The notes below the pieces were generated by a model. The model saw nothing but the letters and a program-made list of their open reading frames with translations, was not told the DNA's origin and ran no database searches. 64,000 nucleotides of DNA from JAGWBJ01 sp964291465 (GTDB lineage Bacteria > Chloroflexota > Dehalococcoidia > Lucifugimonadales > JAGWBF01). The stretch is from assembly GCA_964291465.2 (NCBI GenBank), contig OZ219928.1:1-64000 (forward strand). Direction: 5' to 3'. Shown piece after piece: positions 49,732-60,881 of the stretch. Each line of letters begins with the position of its first letter. Within the stretch, counting starts at the first letter, position 1. The position numbers were made by a program, and so were the translations under genes.

Positions 49732-51432
49732 ATGAAACTGACAGGCGCTCAGCTGGTCTGCGAAAGTCTGCTCAAGGAGGGCGTCGACGTGGCCTTCGGG
49801 CTGCCCGGGGGTGCCGTGCTCCCCCTCTACGGCGCACTCCCGGAGTACCCCCAGCTCCGGCACATACTCGTGCGGCACGAACAGGCCGCCGCCATGGCCG
49901 CGGACGGCTACGCCAGGGTGACCGGAAAGGTGGGCGTGTGCATCGCCACCTCCGGTCCGGGGGCCACGAACCTGGTGACGGGAATAGCCTGCGCCCAGAT
50001 GGACTCCATCCCCATGGTGGCCATCACCGGGCAGGTGCCCAGGGGCGCCATAGGCCGCGACGCCTTCCAGGAGACGGACATCTCCGGGATCACCCTGCCA
50101 GTCACCAAGCACAACTACCTCATCATGGACGCCTCCGAAATCCCGGGCGTCATAAAAGAGGCCTTCCACATAGCCAACACCGGCCGCCCGGGCCCCGTCC
50201 TCGTGGACATCCCCAAGGACGTCCTGCAGGACGACCGGGCCGAGTTCAGATACCCGGAAGCGGTGGACCTGCCGGGCTACAAGCCCACGCTGGACGGGCA
50301 TCCCGCCCAGATACAGAAGGCGGCCCGGCTCATAGCCCAGGCCGAGAGACCCATCATTCTCTCGGGCCACGGCATCATCATCTCCAGGGCCTACGACGAG
50401 GTCCGGGAGCTGGCCGAGAAGGCGCAGATACCGGTCATCACCACGCTGCTGGGCATCAGCTCCTTTCCGATGGACCACTTCCTGAACGTGGGCATGCCGG
50501 GCATGCACGGGATGACCTACGCCAGCATGGCCATAGACGAAGCGGACCTGCTCATCTCCCTGGGGATGCGGTTCGACGACAGGGTCACCGGCCGGCTCAG
50601 CGCCTTCGCGCCCAACGCCAAGGTCATCCACGTGGACGTGGACCCGTCGGAGATAAGCAAGAACGTCCGGGCCACCGTGCCCATCGTCGGGGATCTGAAG
50701 AGGATCCTGCAGGCGCTGCTCCCCAGCGTGCCCCCTGCCGTCCACCCGGACTGGGTCCAGCGCATCGAGGATCTGCGTATGCGGCACCCCTCCCACAAGA
50801 TCAGGGAGACGAACCGGCTCCTGCCCCAGTACATCCTGAAGACCCTGTCCGAGATCACCGACGGCCGGGCCATCATAGTCACTGGGGTGGGGCAGCACCA
50901 GATGTGGGCCGCCCAGCACTACGCGTTCAAGGAGTCCAACCACCTGGTGACCTCGGGCGGCCTGGGGGCCATGGGCTTCGAGGTCCCCGCGGCCCTGGGG
51001 GCCAAGGTGGGAAGGCCCGACAAGCACGTCTGGTCCATCGCCGGCGACGGCGGCTTCCAGATGACCCTGTGCGACCTGGCCACCGCCGTGGAGAACAACA
51101 TCGCGGTGAAGTTCGCCATCATCAACAACAACTACCTGGGCATGGTGCGCCAGTGGCAGGACTTCTTCTACAACAAGGAGTACACGGCCACCTCCTACAG
51201 CCGGAACCCGGACTTCGTGAAGCTGGCCGAGGCCTACGGCGTAGCGGGAATGCGGGTCACCGACAAGGTGCAGGTGCCGGCGGCCATCGAGTGGGCCATG
51301 CAGGAGCCCGGGCCCGTCGTGGTGGACTTCATGGTGGAGCCCGAGGAGAACGTCTACCCGATGATACCGGCGGGCCAGAGCCTGGCGGAGCTGATCGAGG
51401 AGCCCGAGCACGTGCCCGGGGTCCCCACCTAG
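49732..51432 (+). CDS. ilvB: Acetolactate synthase large subunit
   Basis: A 566-residue ThDP enzyme catalysing the first common step of valine, leucine and isoleucine synthesis. E50 in VRHEQAAAM activates ThDP. The cofactor motif runs from GDGGFQMTLCDL to AIINNNYLG (about 438-470). SGPGATN and GRDAFQETD are typical. ATG 49732 is preferred to the GTG at 49723 because AGGTGA lies at the right distance. It is the first gene after the T-box. Confidence 0.97.
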   Translation: MKLTGAQLVCESLLKEGVDVAFGLPGGAVLPLYGALPEYPQLRHILVRHEQAAAMAADGYARVTGKVGVCIATSGPGATNLVTGIACAQMDSIPMVAITGQVPRGAIGRDAFQETDISGITLPVTKHNYLIMDASEIPGVIKEAFHIANTGRPGPVLVDIPKDVLQDDRAEFRYPEAVDLPGYKPTLDGHPAQIQKAARLIAQAERPIILSGHGIIISRAYDEVRELAEKAQIPVITTLLGISSFPMDHFLNVGMPGMHGMTYASMAIDEADLLISLGMRFDDRVTGRLSAFAPNAKVIHVDVDPSEISKNVRATVPIVGDLKRILQALLPSVPPAVHPDWVQRIEDLRMRHPSHKIRETNRLLPQYILKTLSEITDGRAIIVTGVGQHQMWAAQHYAFKESNHLVTSGGLGAMGFEVPAALGAKVGRPDKHVWSIAGDGGFQMTLCDLATAVENNIAVKFAIINNNYLGMVRQWQDFFYNKEYTATSYSRNPDFVKLAEAYGVAGMRVTDKVQVPAAIEWAMQEPGPVVVDFMVEPEENVYPMIPAGQSLAELIEEPEHVPGVPT

Positions 51433-51443
51433 GAGGGGGTCCG

Positions 51444-51995
51444 ATGACCACGCCGGCCCGCACCATCGTAGCCCTCGTGGAGGATCGCCCCGGGGTGCTC
51501 AACCGGGTCTCCAGCCTGTTCCGCCGCCGGGGGTTCAACATCTCCAGCGTGGCCGTCGGGAGGAGCGAGCAGCCCAACCTGTCACGCATGACCTTCGTCG
51601 TCGAGGGCGACGAGGCCACCATCGAGCAGGTCACCAAGCAGCTCAACAAGCTCATCGAGATCGTACGCGTGTCCGAGCTCATCGACGAGGACGTGGTGGC
51701 CCGGGAGTTGGCCCTCATAAAGGTCCACGCGTCCCCGGCCAACCGGAGCGAGATCATCCAGATCGCGGAGCTCTTCAGGGCGCACATAGTGGACGTCAGC
51801 CCCAACTCCCTGGTCATCGAGACCTCCGGTGAAGAGGACAAGATCAACGCGCTGCACAACCTGCTGCGACCCTTCGGGATTCGGGAGGTCATACGGACGG
51901 GCCGCATAGCCATCACCCGGGGAGCCGCCGGAGAGGCCCGGCGGGAGCGCGTCCGGGCCAATACTGCCGTGGCCGCCGACTACGAGGGCGCCTAG
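51444..51995 (+). CDS. ilvN: Acetolactate synthase small (regulatory) subunit
   Basis: A 183-residue regulatory subunit. The N-terminal ACT domain reads TIVALVEDRPGVLNRVSSLF with RRRGFNISSVAVG. The second domain has ELALIKVHASPANRSEIIQI and FRAHIVDVSPNSLVIE. It confers valine feedback inhibition in relatives. It starts 11 bases after ilvB with GGAGGGGG in the gap. Confidence 0.96.
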   Translation: MTTPARTIVALVEDRPGVLNRVSSLFRRRGFNISSVAVGRSEQPNLSRMTFVVEGDEATIEQVTKQLNKLIEIVRVSELIDEDVVARELALIKVHASPANRSEIIQIAELFRAHIVDVSPNSLVIETSGEEDKINALHNLLRPFGIREVIRTGRIAITRGAAGEARRERVRANTAVAADYEGA

Positions 51996-52018
51996 CGACC
52001 ATGAAAGGACTGTGAGAA

Positions 52019-53017
52019 ATGCCCAACGTGTACTATGACAAAGACGCGGACCTCGACCTCCTCAAGGAGAAGACCGTCGGGATCATCGGCTACGGCAGCC
52101 AGGGTCACTGCCACGCCCTCAACCTGAAGGACAACGGCCAGAACGTGATGGTCGGCCTCCACTCCACCAGCCGCAGCCGGGACAAGGCCAGGCAGGCCGG
52201 GCTGGCCGTGGGCGACGTGGACGAGGTGACCCGGGAGTCGGACCTGGTCATGGTGCTCATACCCGACCACGTCCAGCCCGGGGTGTACCGGGAGCAGATA
52301 GAGCCCAACCTGAAGCCCGACAGCACGCTGATGTTCGCCCACGGCTTCAGCATCCACTACAAGCAGATCGTGCCGCCGGCCAACGTCAACGTCTCCATGG
52401 TCGCGCCCAAGGCGCCGGGCCACCGGATGCGGGAGATGTTCGTAGACGGCATCGGCGTGCCCGCCCTGCTGGCCATCGACCAGGACGCCACGGGCACCGC
52501 CAGGGAGATAACCCTGGCCTATGCCAAGGGCATCGGCTGCACCGGCGCCGGGGTGCTGGAGTGCAGCTTCAAGGACGAGACCGAGACGGACCTGTTCGGC
52601 GAGCAGACGGCCCTGTGCGGCGGCATCACCTCCCTCATCAAGACGGCCTTCGAGACCCTGGTGGAGGCGGGATATCCCCCCGAGCTGGCCTACTTCGAGT
52701 GCCTGCACGAGATGAAGCTGATCGTGGACCTCATCTGGCAGGGTGGGTTCAAGTACATGCGTTACTCCGTCAGCGACACGGCCGAGTACGGGGACTACAG
52801 CCGGGGCCCCGGAGTCATCGACGAGCACGTGCGCGACAACATGCGCCGGACCCTGAAGGACATCCAGGACGGCACCTTCGCCCGGGAGTGGATGGCCGAG
52901 AACGACGAGGGACGCCCGCGCTTCAACGTGATGCGCGAGGACGCCACCGAGCACCAGATCGAGGAAGTCGGCCGCCAGCTCCGGCGGATGATGCCCTGGA
53001 TGAACCCCGTGGAGTAG
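52019..53017 (+). CDS. ilvC: Ketol-acid reductoisomerase
   Basis: A 332-residue class I enzyme, step two of branched-chain synthesis. NADPH is bound by GYGSQG (24-29) with HSTSRSRDKARQAG as the specificity loop. The knotted C-terminal domain has FKDETETDLFGEQT and YFECLHEMKLIVDLIWQGG, holding the Mg2+ ligands. It begins 23 bases after ilvN. Confidence 0.97.
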   Translation: MPNVYYDKDADLDLLKEKTVGIIGYGSQGHCHALNLKDNGQNVMVGLHSTSRSRDKARQAGLAVGDVDEVTRESDLVMVLIPDHVQPGVYREQIEPNLKPDSTLMFAHGFSIHYKQIVPPANVNVSMVAPKAPGHRMREMFVDGIGVPALLAIDQDATGTAREITLAYAKGIGCTGAGVLECSFKDETETDLFGEQTALCGGITSLIKTAFETLVEAGYPPELAYFECLHEMKLIVDLIWQGGFKYMRYSVSDTAEYGDYSRGPGVIDEHVRDNMRRTLKDIQDGTFAREWMAENDEGRPRFNVMREDATEHQIEEVGRQLRRMMPWMNPVE

Positions 53018-53088
53018 GACCGGGACCTGCGGCGTGCTGCCCGACAAGGGCGTCGGGCCAAGCAAGAGAAGAACGGAGCTACGGAACG

Positions 53089-54648
<1,560 letters not shown>

Positions 54649-54769
54649 AACCCGGCTATCGGTCTTTGTGACGATGCAGCGCCATCATCGACAACGATGC
54701 CGCCGTTGCTTGCCGCCCCGCCGGGATTCCTATCCCCGTACGGACGACTATCTCTGAGAGGGAGTTGAC

Positions 54770-56170
54770 ATGCCGCCCAAGACCATGTTCGAGAAGATAT
54801 GGGACGCCCACGTGGTGCACGAGGAGCCCGGACAGTCCACCCTTCTGTACATCGACCTGCACCTGGTCCACGAGGTGACGTCGCCCCAGGCCTTCGAGGG
54901 GCTGCGCCTGGCGGGCCGTCAGGTCCGCCGGACGGACCTGACGGTGGCCACCGTCGACCACAACACCCCCACCTGGGAGCTGTCTCGGCCCGTGGAGGAC
55001 GAGATGTCGAAGAAGCAGCTGGAGGCCCTTACCCGCAACTGCGCGGAGTTCGGGGTCACCCTGTACGACAGGTTCAGCTCCAGGCAGGGCATCGTGCACA
55101 TCATCGGACCGGAGCAGGGCTACACCCAGCCGGGAAAGACCATAGTCTGCGGAGACAGCCACACGGCGACCCACGGGGCCTTCGGGGCCTTCGCCCTGGG
55201 CATCGGCACGACCCAGGTGGAGCAGGTGCTGGCGACCCAGTGCCTGGTACAGGCCAAGCTCAGCCCCATGGAGGTCCGGGTCAACGGACCGCTGCCTACG
55301 GGGGTCACGGCCAAGGACCTGATACTGGGCATCATAGGCCAGATAGGCATCGGCGGCGGCCAGGGCCACGTCATCGAGTACACGGGCGAGGCGGTGCGCG
55401 GCCTCTCCATGGAGGGCCGCATGACCGTGTGCAACATGAGCATCGAGGGCGGGGCCCGGGCCGGCATGGTGGCCCCGGACGACACCACCTTCAACTACAT
55501 GCGGGGCCGCCCCCAGGCGCCCCAAGGCAAGGAGTTCGACGCCGCGGTGGAGAGATGGCGGGAGCTGCCCAGCGACCCGGGAGCCTCCTTCGACAAGCTG
55601 GTGGAGATCGACGCCTCCTCCCTGGAGCCCTTCGTTACCTGGGGCACCAACCCCGGCATGGTTGCCCCCGTTACGGGCCGGGTGCCCGACCCCGCGTCCG
55701 AGAGCGAGCCCTCCAGGCGCGAGGCGGCCGAGCGGGCGCTCACCTACATGGACCTGGAGCCCAACACTCCCATGCAGGAGATCAGGATAGACCGGGTCTT
55801 CCTGGGCTCCTGCACCAACTCGCGTATCGAGGACCTCCGGAGCGCCGCCGAGGTGATCAAGGGCCGCAAGGTCCACGACAACGTCTATGCCATGGTGGTG
55901 CCGGGGTCCGCCAACATCAAGGCCGAGGCCGAGGCCGAGGGGCTGGACCGGGTCTTCATCGACGCCGGGTTCGACTGGCGGGTGGCCGGCTGCTCCATGT
56001 GCCTGGGAATGAACCCGGACATACTCCAACCAGGAGAGCGCTGCGCCTCCACCTCCAACCGGAACTTCGAGGGCCGGCAGGGCAAGGGCGGCCGCACCCA
56101 CCTGGTGAGCCCCCAGATGGCCGCAGCAGCAGCCGTGGCCGGGCACTTCGTCGACATACGGGAGTGGTAG
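54770..56170 (+). CDS. leuC: 3-Isopropylmalate dehydratase large subunit
   Basis: A 466-residue aconitase-family subunit. The [4Fe-4S] ligands are C348 (GSCTNSR), C408 and C411 (GCSMCLG), and VCGDSHTATHGAFGA is conserved. The length equals that of E. coli LeuC. GGGAG lies just before the ATG. Its partner LeuD follows only after an intervening Uma2-family gene. Confidence 0.97.
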   Translation: MPPKTMFEKIWDAHVVHEEPGQSTLLYIDLHLVHEVTSPQAFEGLRLAGRQVRRTDLTVATVDHNTPTWELSRPVEDEMSKKQLEALTRNCAEFGVTLYDRFSSRQGIVHIIGPEQGYTQPGKTIVCGDSHTATHGAFGAFALGIGTTQVEQVLATQCLVQAKLSPMEVRVNGPLPTGVTAKDLILGIIGQIGIGGGQGHVIEYTGEAVRGLSMEGRMTVCNMSIEGGARAGMVAPDDTTFNYMRGRPQAPQGKEFDAAVERWRELPSDPGASFDKLVEIDASSLEPFVTWGTNPGMVAPVTGRVPDPASESEPSRREAAERALTYMDLEPNTPMQEIRIDRVFLGSCTNSRIEDLRSAAEVIKGRKVHDNVYAMVVPGSANIKAEAEAEGLDRVFIDAGFDWRVAGCSMCLGMNPDILQPGERCASTSNRNFEGRQGKGGRTHLVSPQMAAAAAVAGHFVDIREW

Positions 56171-56207
56171 CAGCACCGGGGCCGGGAAGCGCTCCGGGGA
56201 TAGCAGC

Positions 56208-56756
56208 ATGACGCAGCCGGGAATCAAGTTCACCGTCGACGACTACATGACGGCGCCGGAAGAGAAGCGCTACCAGCTTCTGGACGGGGAGATGGTCTTG
56301 GCCCCTTCACCCACCAGCAGGCATCAGGCGATTGTCCGGGAGCTCTCGGCCGCCCTGCACCGGTTCGTCACCGAGCACGAGCTTGGGCAGGTGTGGTTTG
56401 CCCCCCTGGACGTGGTCCTGTCGGACCACGACGTAGCCCAGCCGGACGTGCTCTTCGTTTCCAGCGCCAGGGCCGGGATCGTCACCGAAGCCAACGTCCA
56501 GGGTGCGCCGGACCTGGTGGCCGAGGTCCTCTCTCCGGGCTCGACTCAGCATGACAGGGGCTACAAGCGCACCCTCTACGGCCGCTCGGGGGTGCGAGAG
56601 TATTGGATAGTCGACCCTGAAAGCCGGACCGTCGAGGTGTACGTTGCCGGGGCCCAGGGGCTGGACCACCGGGCCACCTACGGGCGGGGCGAGGCGCTGA
56701 CCTCGTCCCTGTTGCCGGGCCTGGCCATCGATCTGGAGGCGGTGTTCGCCCGATGA
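56208..56756 (+). CDS. Uma2-family (DUF820) endonuclease-fold protein inside the leu operon
   Basis: A 182-residue protein of the Uma2/DUF820 family, a restriction-endonuclease-like fold. KRYQLLDGEMVLAPSPTSRHQ opens it (cut here at 20 or so residues); the PD-(D/E)xK-like core is DVAQPDVLFVSSAR and PDLVAEVLSPGST, with YGRSGVREYWIVDPESRTVE after. It lies between leuC and leuD with 37- and 49-base gaps, in the same direction, so it must be on the leu transcript. Such genes are abundant and mobile in Chloroflexota and cyanobacteria; their function is unproven. Confidence 0.9.
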   Translation: MTQPGIKFTVDDYMTAPEEKRYQLLDGEMVLAPSPTSRHQAIVRELSAALHRFVTEHELGQVWFAPLDVVLSDHDVAQPDVLFVSSARAGIVTEANVQGAPDLVAEVLSPGSTQHDRGYKRTLYGRSGVREYWIVDPESRTVEVYVAGAQGLDHRATYGRGEALTSSLLPGLAIDLEAVFAR

Positions 56757-56805
56757 GACCGGCCGCCGGGGGATTACGCACGAGCAAGCCAACGGAGGTA
56801 GCAGC

Positions 56806-57417
56806 ATGGAGCCGTTCACCAAGATAACCGGCGCGGTGGCGCCCCTGGACAGGGTAAACGTGGACACCGACCAGGTGATACCCGCCGTTTACCTCAAGCG
56901 CATCGAGCGCACGGGGTACGAAGACTTCCTGTTCGCCTCATGGCGTTATCTGGCCGACGGGACCCCGAACCCCGACTTCGTGCTCAACCAGCCCGGCTAC
57001 AGGGACGCCACCATCCTGGTCTCGGGACCCAACTTCGGCTGCGGCTCCTCCCGGGAGCACGCGCCCTGGGCCCTGCACGACTACGGCTTCCGGGTCCTCA
57101 TCTGCCCCAGCTTCGCCGACATCTTCCACAAGAACTGCTTTGACAACGGCATAGTCCCCGCCGTCCTGGACCAGGACCGCATCGATCCGATCCTGGCCAA
57201 GGCGAAGGCCAACCCTGGGTACGAGCTGACCGTGGACCTGGAGTCGTGCGAGATCTCGGACTCCGACGGGCTGCGCACGCCCTTCGTGGTGCACACTGAC
57301 CCGGCCACCCACGACTTCCGCCGCAACTGCCTGCTCAACGGGCTGGACGACATCGCCCTGACCCTGCAGCATGAGGACAAGATCGCGGCCTACGAGGCCC
57401 GCCACACCATAACCTAG
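56806..57417 (+). CDS. leuD: 3-Isopropylmalate dehydratase small subunit
   Basis: A 203-residue LeuD of E. coli-like length. FGCGSSREHAPWALHDYG is the substrate-binding signature; VDTDQVIPAVYLKRIERTG near the start and LLNGLDDIALTLQHEDKI near the end are typical. AACGGAGGTAGC precedes the ATG. Its stop overlaps the end of the convergent MBL gene by 4 bases. leuB is not in the window. Confidence 0.97.
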   Translation: MEPFTKITGAVAPLDRVNVDTDQVIPAVYLKRIERTGYEDFLFASWRYLADGTPNPDFVLNQPGYRDATILVSGPNFGCGSSREHAPWALHDYGFRVLICPSFADIFHKNCFDNGIVPAVLDQDRIDPILAKAKANPGYELTVDLESCEISDSDGLRTPFVVHTDPATHDFRRNCLLNGLDDIALTLQHEDKIAAYEARHTIT

Positions 57418-58142
57418 CCCTTGTCCCTGAGGGCGGGGCGGGGGATGAACCTCCAAGGGAACAGGGCCCACGTGTAGCCGGTCAGCATCCGCTCCAGGCC
57501 CGCCTTGGCGCCGCCCACCACCGGCTTGCCATGGCCGGGGCACACCGTGTCGAAGTCCAGGGACACGATGCGCTCTATGGACCTCCGGTAGTCCCGGAAG
57601 TCGGTGCCGGGAAACTGCACCGGTCGGTGGAAGCTCTTGCCATCGCTTATGAGCATGTCCCCCGCGATGAGGACCCCTCGCTCTTCGTCCAGCAGGCAGA
57701 CGCTGCCCGGGGTATGCCCGGGCGTGTGCAGGACCCTGACTCCGGACAGGTGGGGAAGCACTGCCCCGTCCTCCAGCAGGCCGTCTGCGGGGATCGGGCT
57801 GCAGAGGGGCAGGTTTCCCGGCAGGAAGAGGAGCTGGCCCCGATAGTAAAGTCTACGCTCCGAGCCGCGGCTGCGGGTGTCGGCTTCGTGGACGAGGGTC
57901 GGGACGCCCGAGTCTCCGAACAGGGAGTGGATGCTCCCGGTGTGGTCCGGGTGGGCGTGGGTGAGGACCAGCTGGCGCACGTCGGAGACCGCGCGGCCCA
58001 CGGACCGGATGTACCGGCGGATCCTGCCCCCGTTGAAGGGCAACGCCGCGTCCACCTGGGTCAGGGAGTCGACGCCGTCCAGCAGGTAGACGTTGCCGCC
58101 CCACGTGCCGTCCACCCTGTGAATCCCGGGCACGACCTCCAC
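57414..58142 (-). CDS. MBL-fold metallohydrolase
   Basis: A 242-residue metallo-beta-lactamase-fold hydrolase. Metal ligands are in THAHPDHTGS, VLHTPGHTPGSV, LIAGDMLISDG and CPGHGKPVVGG, all present. The start is GTG at 58142, 4 bases after moaC, so it closes the rdgB-moaA-rnhA-moaC operon. It resembles glyoxalase II-like and quorum-quenching hydrolases; substrate unknown. Confidence 0.92.
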   Translation of the reverse strand: MEVVPGIHRVDGTWGGNVYLLDGVDSLTQVDAALPFNGGRIRRYIRSVGRAVSDVRQLVLTHAHPDHTGSIHSLFGDSGVPTLVHEADTRSRGSERRLYYRGQLLFLPGNLPLCSPIPADGLLEDGAVLPHLSGVRVLHTPGHTPGSVCLLDEERGVLIAGDMLISDGKSFHRPVQFPGTDFRDYRRSIERIVSLDFDTVCPGHGKPVVGGAKAGLERMLTGYTWALFPWRFIPRPALRDKG

Positions 58143-58146
58143 AGGG

Positions 58147-58653
58147 CTACTCCAGGACCAGGTCGCCGCTCTTGCCGCCGAGCTTGCGCACCAGCCGGAC
58201 GTCCTCTATGCGCATGCCCCGGTCCACGGACTTGCACATGTCGTAGAGGGTCAACGCCGCGACGGACACCGCCGTCAACGCCTCCATCTCGACCCCGGTC
58301 CTGGCACTGGTCCTGGCCGTGGCCGTGACGTGGATGCCGACCCGGGACTCGTCCGGCTCCAGCTCCACCGTAACCTGGTCCAGGGGGAGGGGATGGCACA
58401 GGGGGATCAGGTCCGGGGTGCGCTTGGCCCCCATTATCCCGGCGAGGCGGGCGGTGGCGACCACGTCCCCCTTCTTCACCATGCCCTCCTCGATGAGGCG
58501 CAGGGTCTCGGGCCGCATGGACACGAACCCCCGGGCCACCGCCTCCCGTTGGGTGACTCTCTTGCCGCCAACGTCCACCATGCCGGCCTTGCCACCCTCG
58601 TCCAGGTGGGTGAGGTCGGTGGCGGGCGAATCATCCCTGGCGCTGTCTTCCAT
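58147..58653 (-). CDS. moaC: Cyclic pyranopterin monophosphate synthase MoaC
   Basis: A 168-residue MoaC, second step of molybdenum-cofactor synthesis. The motifs LIPLCHPLPLDQVTVEL, VTATARTSARTGVEMEAL and LYDMCKSVDRGMRI hold the active site. ATG 58653, behind GAGGTGG, is preferred to GTG 58659. It is in one operon with moaA, from which it takes its substrate. Confidence 0.96.
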   Translation of the reverse strand: MEDSARDDSPATDLTHLDEGGKAGMVDVGGKRVTQREAVARGFVSMRPETLRLIEEGMVKKGDVVATARLAGIMGAKRTPDLIPLCHPLPLDQVTVELEPDESRVGIHVTATARTSARTGVEMEALTAVSVAALTLYDMCKSVDRGMRIEDVRLVRKLGGKSGDLVLE

Positions 58654-58667
58654 AACCACCTCTTCGC

Positions 58668-59156
58668 TCAGCGCCTGGCCTGCTTGGGTTCATAGCCCGC
58701 GTCCACCGGCAGGCCCGGTTGACGGGCCGCTTCGGTAGCCAGCCGGTCGCAGCGTTCGTTTTCGGGAATGCCGGCGTGCCCCCTGACCCACCTGAACTGC
58801 ACGTCGTGGCGGTCGCAAAGGGCCAGGAGCCTCTCCCACAGGTCCGGGTTCAGCGCTTTCGCATCCCTGCCCCGCTTCCAGCCGTTTGCCCGCCACTTCT
58901 TGGCCCAACCCTTCTCGACGGCATTGACCAGGTACTGGGAATCGCTGTAGAGAGTGACCTGGCACCTCGTCTTGAGGGCTTCGAGGCCCACGATCGCGGC
59001 CAGTATCTCCATCCGGTTGTTGGTGGTCCTGCGATAGCCCCCGGACAGCTCCCTGCGGCGGCTCCCGTCCAATAACACCACGCCATAGCCGCCGGGCCCG
59101 GGGTTGTTTATGCAAGCGCCGTCTGTATAGATGGAGATGGGGTTTGGCTCTGTCAT
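58668..59156 (-). CDS. rnhA: Ribonuclease HI
   Basis: A 162-residue RNase HI that cuts RNA in RNA-DNA hybrids. The catalytic acids are D12 (YTDGACINNPG), E50 (NNRMEI), D72 (YSDSQYL) and D137 (NERCDRLA), and H127 is in the flexible loop. The basic handle WAKKWRANGWKRGRDAKALN marks the type 1 enzyme. It lies between moaA and moaC. Confidence 0.96.
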   Translation of the reverse strand: MTEPNPISIYTDGACINNPGPGGYGVVLLDGSRRRELSGGYRRTTNNRMEILAAIVGLEALKTRCQVTLYSDSQYLVNAVEKGWAKKWRANGWKRGRDAKALNPDLWERLLALCDRHDVQFRWVRGHAGIPENERCDRLATEAARQPGLPVDAGYEPKQARR

Positions 59157-59198
59157 CTAACTCACGGGTCCAGGGCAGCTCACGGGCCCAAGGGGCCC

Positions 59199-60230
59199 CT
59201 AACCGCCGATCTGGTACATCTCGACCTTCTTTGGCTGGGCGCCTGCGCGGGTCTCCAGGGTCCGCAGCTCCGAGTAACGGTCGTCCCTCCGGCCCCAGAC
59301 GCCGGCGATGAGGTCGCGCAGCTCATCGTCGCCGGCGCCGTCACGCATCGGGCCCCGCAGGTCGGTTCCGGTCCCGGCGAACAGGCAGGTGAACAGCTTC
59401 CCGTCAGTGGACAGGCGGGCCCTGGTGCAGTCGCCGCAGAAGGGTTTGGACACGGAGGCGATGATGCCAATCTCGCCGTCGCCGTCCCTGTACCGGTACC
59501 GGCGGGCCACCTCCCCCGTGTAGTTGGCTTCCATGGGCTCGATGGGCATCTCGGCGTCGATGGCCCGGAATATATCCTCCGCCGGGACCACCTCGTCCAG
59601 CCTCCACCCGTTCAGGTTGCCCACGTCCATGTACTCGATGAACCGCACCACGTGGCCGGTCCCCTTGAATCGCCGGGCCAGGTCCACGATGGTATGGTAG
59701 TTGACCCCCCTCTGGACCACGGCGTTGATCTTTATGGGGCTGAGACCCGCCTCCTCGGCGGCGCGGATGCCCGCCAGCACGGGCCACGTCCCGAAGCCCC
59801 GTCCGTTCATCGCCTTGAAGACGTCCTCGTCCAGGGAGTCGAGGCTCACCGTCAGGCGCTTCAGTCCGGCATCCTTGAGTGCGGCGGCCTTCTCGGCGAG
59901 CAGGTACCCGTTGGTGGTGAGGGTCAGGTCCCGGATGCCGGGGACGCGGTCCAGCCGCGCGACCAGGTCCTCCAGCCCCCTTCGCACCAGCGGCTCTCCG
60001 CCGGTGAGCCGGACCTTGGTGACGCCCAGCTCCACGAACCGGCCCACCAGCCGCTCGATCTCCTCGAAGGTCAGCAGGTCGGCCCTGGGAAGGAACTCGT
60101 AGCGCTCCCCGTATATCTCCGCGGGCATGCAGTAGGGACACCGGAAGTTGCATCGGTCGGTGACCGACACCCGGAGGTCCCTGACGGGCCTGCCGAAGGT
60201 ATCCCGTATGTCCACTGCGCCGTCGCCCAT
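59199..60230 (-). CDS. moaA: GTP 3',8-cyclase MoaA
   Basis: A 343-residue radical-SAM enzyme that begins molybdenum-cofactor synthesis from GTP. The first cluster is bound by C27, C31 and C34 (DRCNFRCPYCM). The C-terminal cluster is in FCGDCTRARLSTDGKLFTCL. The protein ends QIGG, the conserved Gly-Gly tail. ATG 60230 is chosen because the longer frame overlaps rdgB. It begins 2 bases after rdgB. Confidence 0.96.
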   Translation of the reverse strand: MGDGAVDIRDTFGRPVRDLRVSVTDRCNFRCPYCMPAEIYGERYEFLPRADLLTFEEIERLVGRFVELGVTKVRLTGGEPLVRRGLEDLVARLDRVPGIRDLTLTTNGYLLAEKAAALKDAGLKRLTVSLDSLDEDVFKAMNGRGFGTWPVLAGIRAAEEAGLSPIKINAVVQRGVNYHTIVDLARRFKGTGHVVRFIEYMDVGNLNGWRLDEVVPAEDIFRAIDAEMPIEPMEANYTGEVARRYRYRDGDGEIGIIASVSKPFCGDCTRARLSTDGKLFTCLFAGTGTDLRGPMRDGAGDDELRDLIAGVWGRRDDRYSELRTLETRAGAQPKKVEMYQIGG

Positions 60231-60232
60231 AT

Positions 60233-60850
60233 TTATCCGCCGGGGCCGCCGGGGCCCTCGGCGAGGGTCTCCCGCAGCAATGCCACGGCCTTCTTGGCGG
60301 CCCGTCCCCTGTGGCTCAGCTCGTTCTTGTCCTTCAGAGACAGCTCGGCGGTGGTCTTCCCCAGGTGGGGCAGGTGGAACACCGGGTCGTAGCCGAACCC
60401 GTTGGCGCCCCTCGGCTCGTACTGGATTATGCCCTCCACCGCCCCTTCGACGGTCCGCACCGGGCCCTCGGGCCAGGCGATGGCTATGACGCAACGGAAC
60501 CGGCCGGTGCGATCCTCCCAGGCCACGTCCCGCAGGTTCCTGAGCAGCAGCTCCACCCGACCCTCGTCGGTGTAGCCCGGACCGCCGTACCGGGCGGACC
60601 TCACGCCCGGGTCACCCCCCAGGGCGTCCACCTCCAGGCCCGAGTCGTCGGCCAGGGTCAACAGCCCCGTGCGCCGGCAATAGAGCCTGGCCTTGATGAT
60701 AGCGTTCTCCTCGAAGGTGTCCCCCACCTCCTCGGCGTCCGCTTTGCATCCCATCTGGTCCAGGGACGTGATCTCCAGGGGGACCTCCCGGAGCAACTCC
60801 TGGAACTCCCTCGCCTTCCCCGGGTTTCCGGTGGCCACCAGCAGCTTCAT
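60233..60850 (-). CDS. rdgB: dITP/XTP pyrophosphatase (RdgB/HAM1)
   Basis: A 205-residue house-cleaning nucleotidase that removes inosine and xanthosine triphosphates. LLVATGNPGKAREFQELL, TLADDSGLEVDALGGDPGV and GANGFGYDPVFHLP are the family motifs, with SHRGRAAKKA near the end. It heads the operon to moaA-rnhA-moaC-MBL. Confidence 0.96.
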   Translation of the reverse strand: MKLLVATGNPGKAREFQELLREVPLEITSLDQMGCKADAEEVGDTFEENAIIKARLYCRRTGLLTLADDSGLEVDALGGDPGVRSARYGGPGYTDEGRVELLLRNLRDVAWEDRTGRFRCVIAIAWPEGPVRTVEGAVEGIIQYEPRGANGFGYDPVFHLPHLGKTTAELSLKDKNELSHRGRAAKKAVALLRETLAEGPGGPGG

Positions 60851-60881
60851 GGGCGCATTCCCAACTACAACTCCCGTACTA

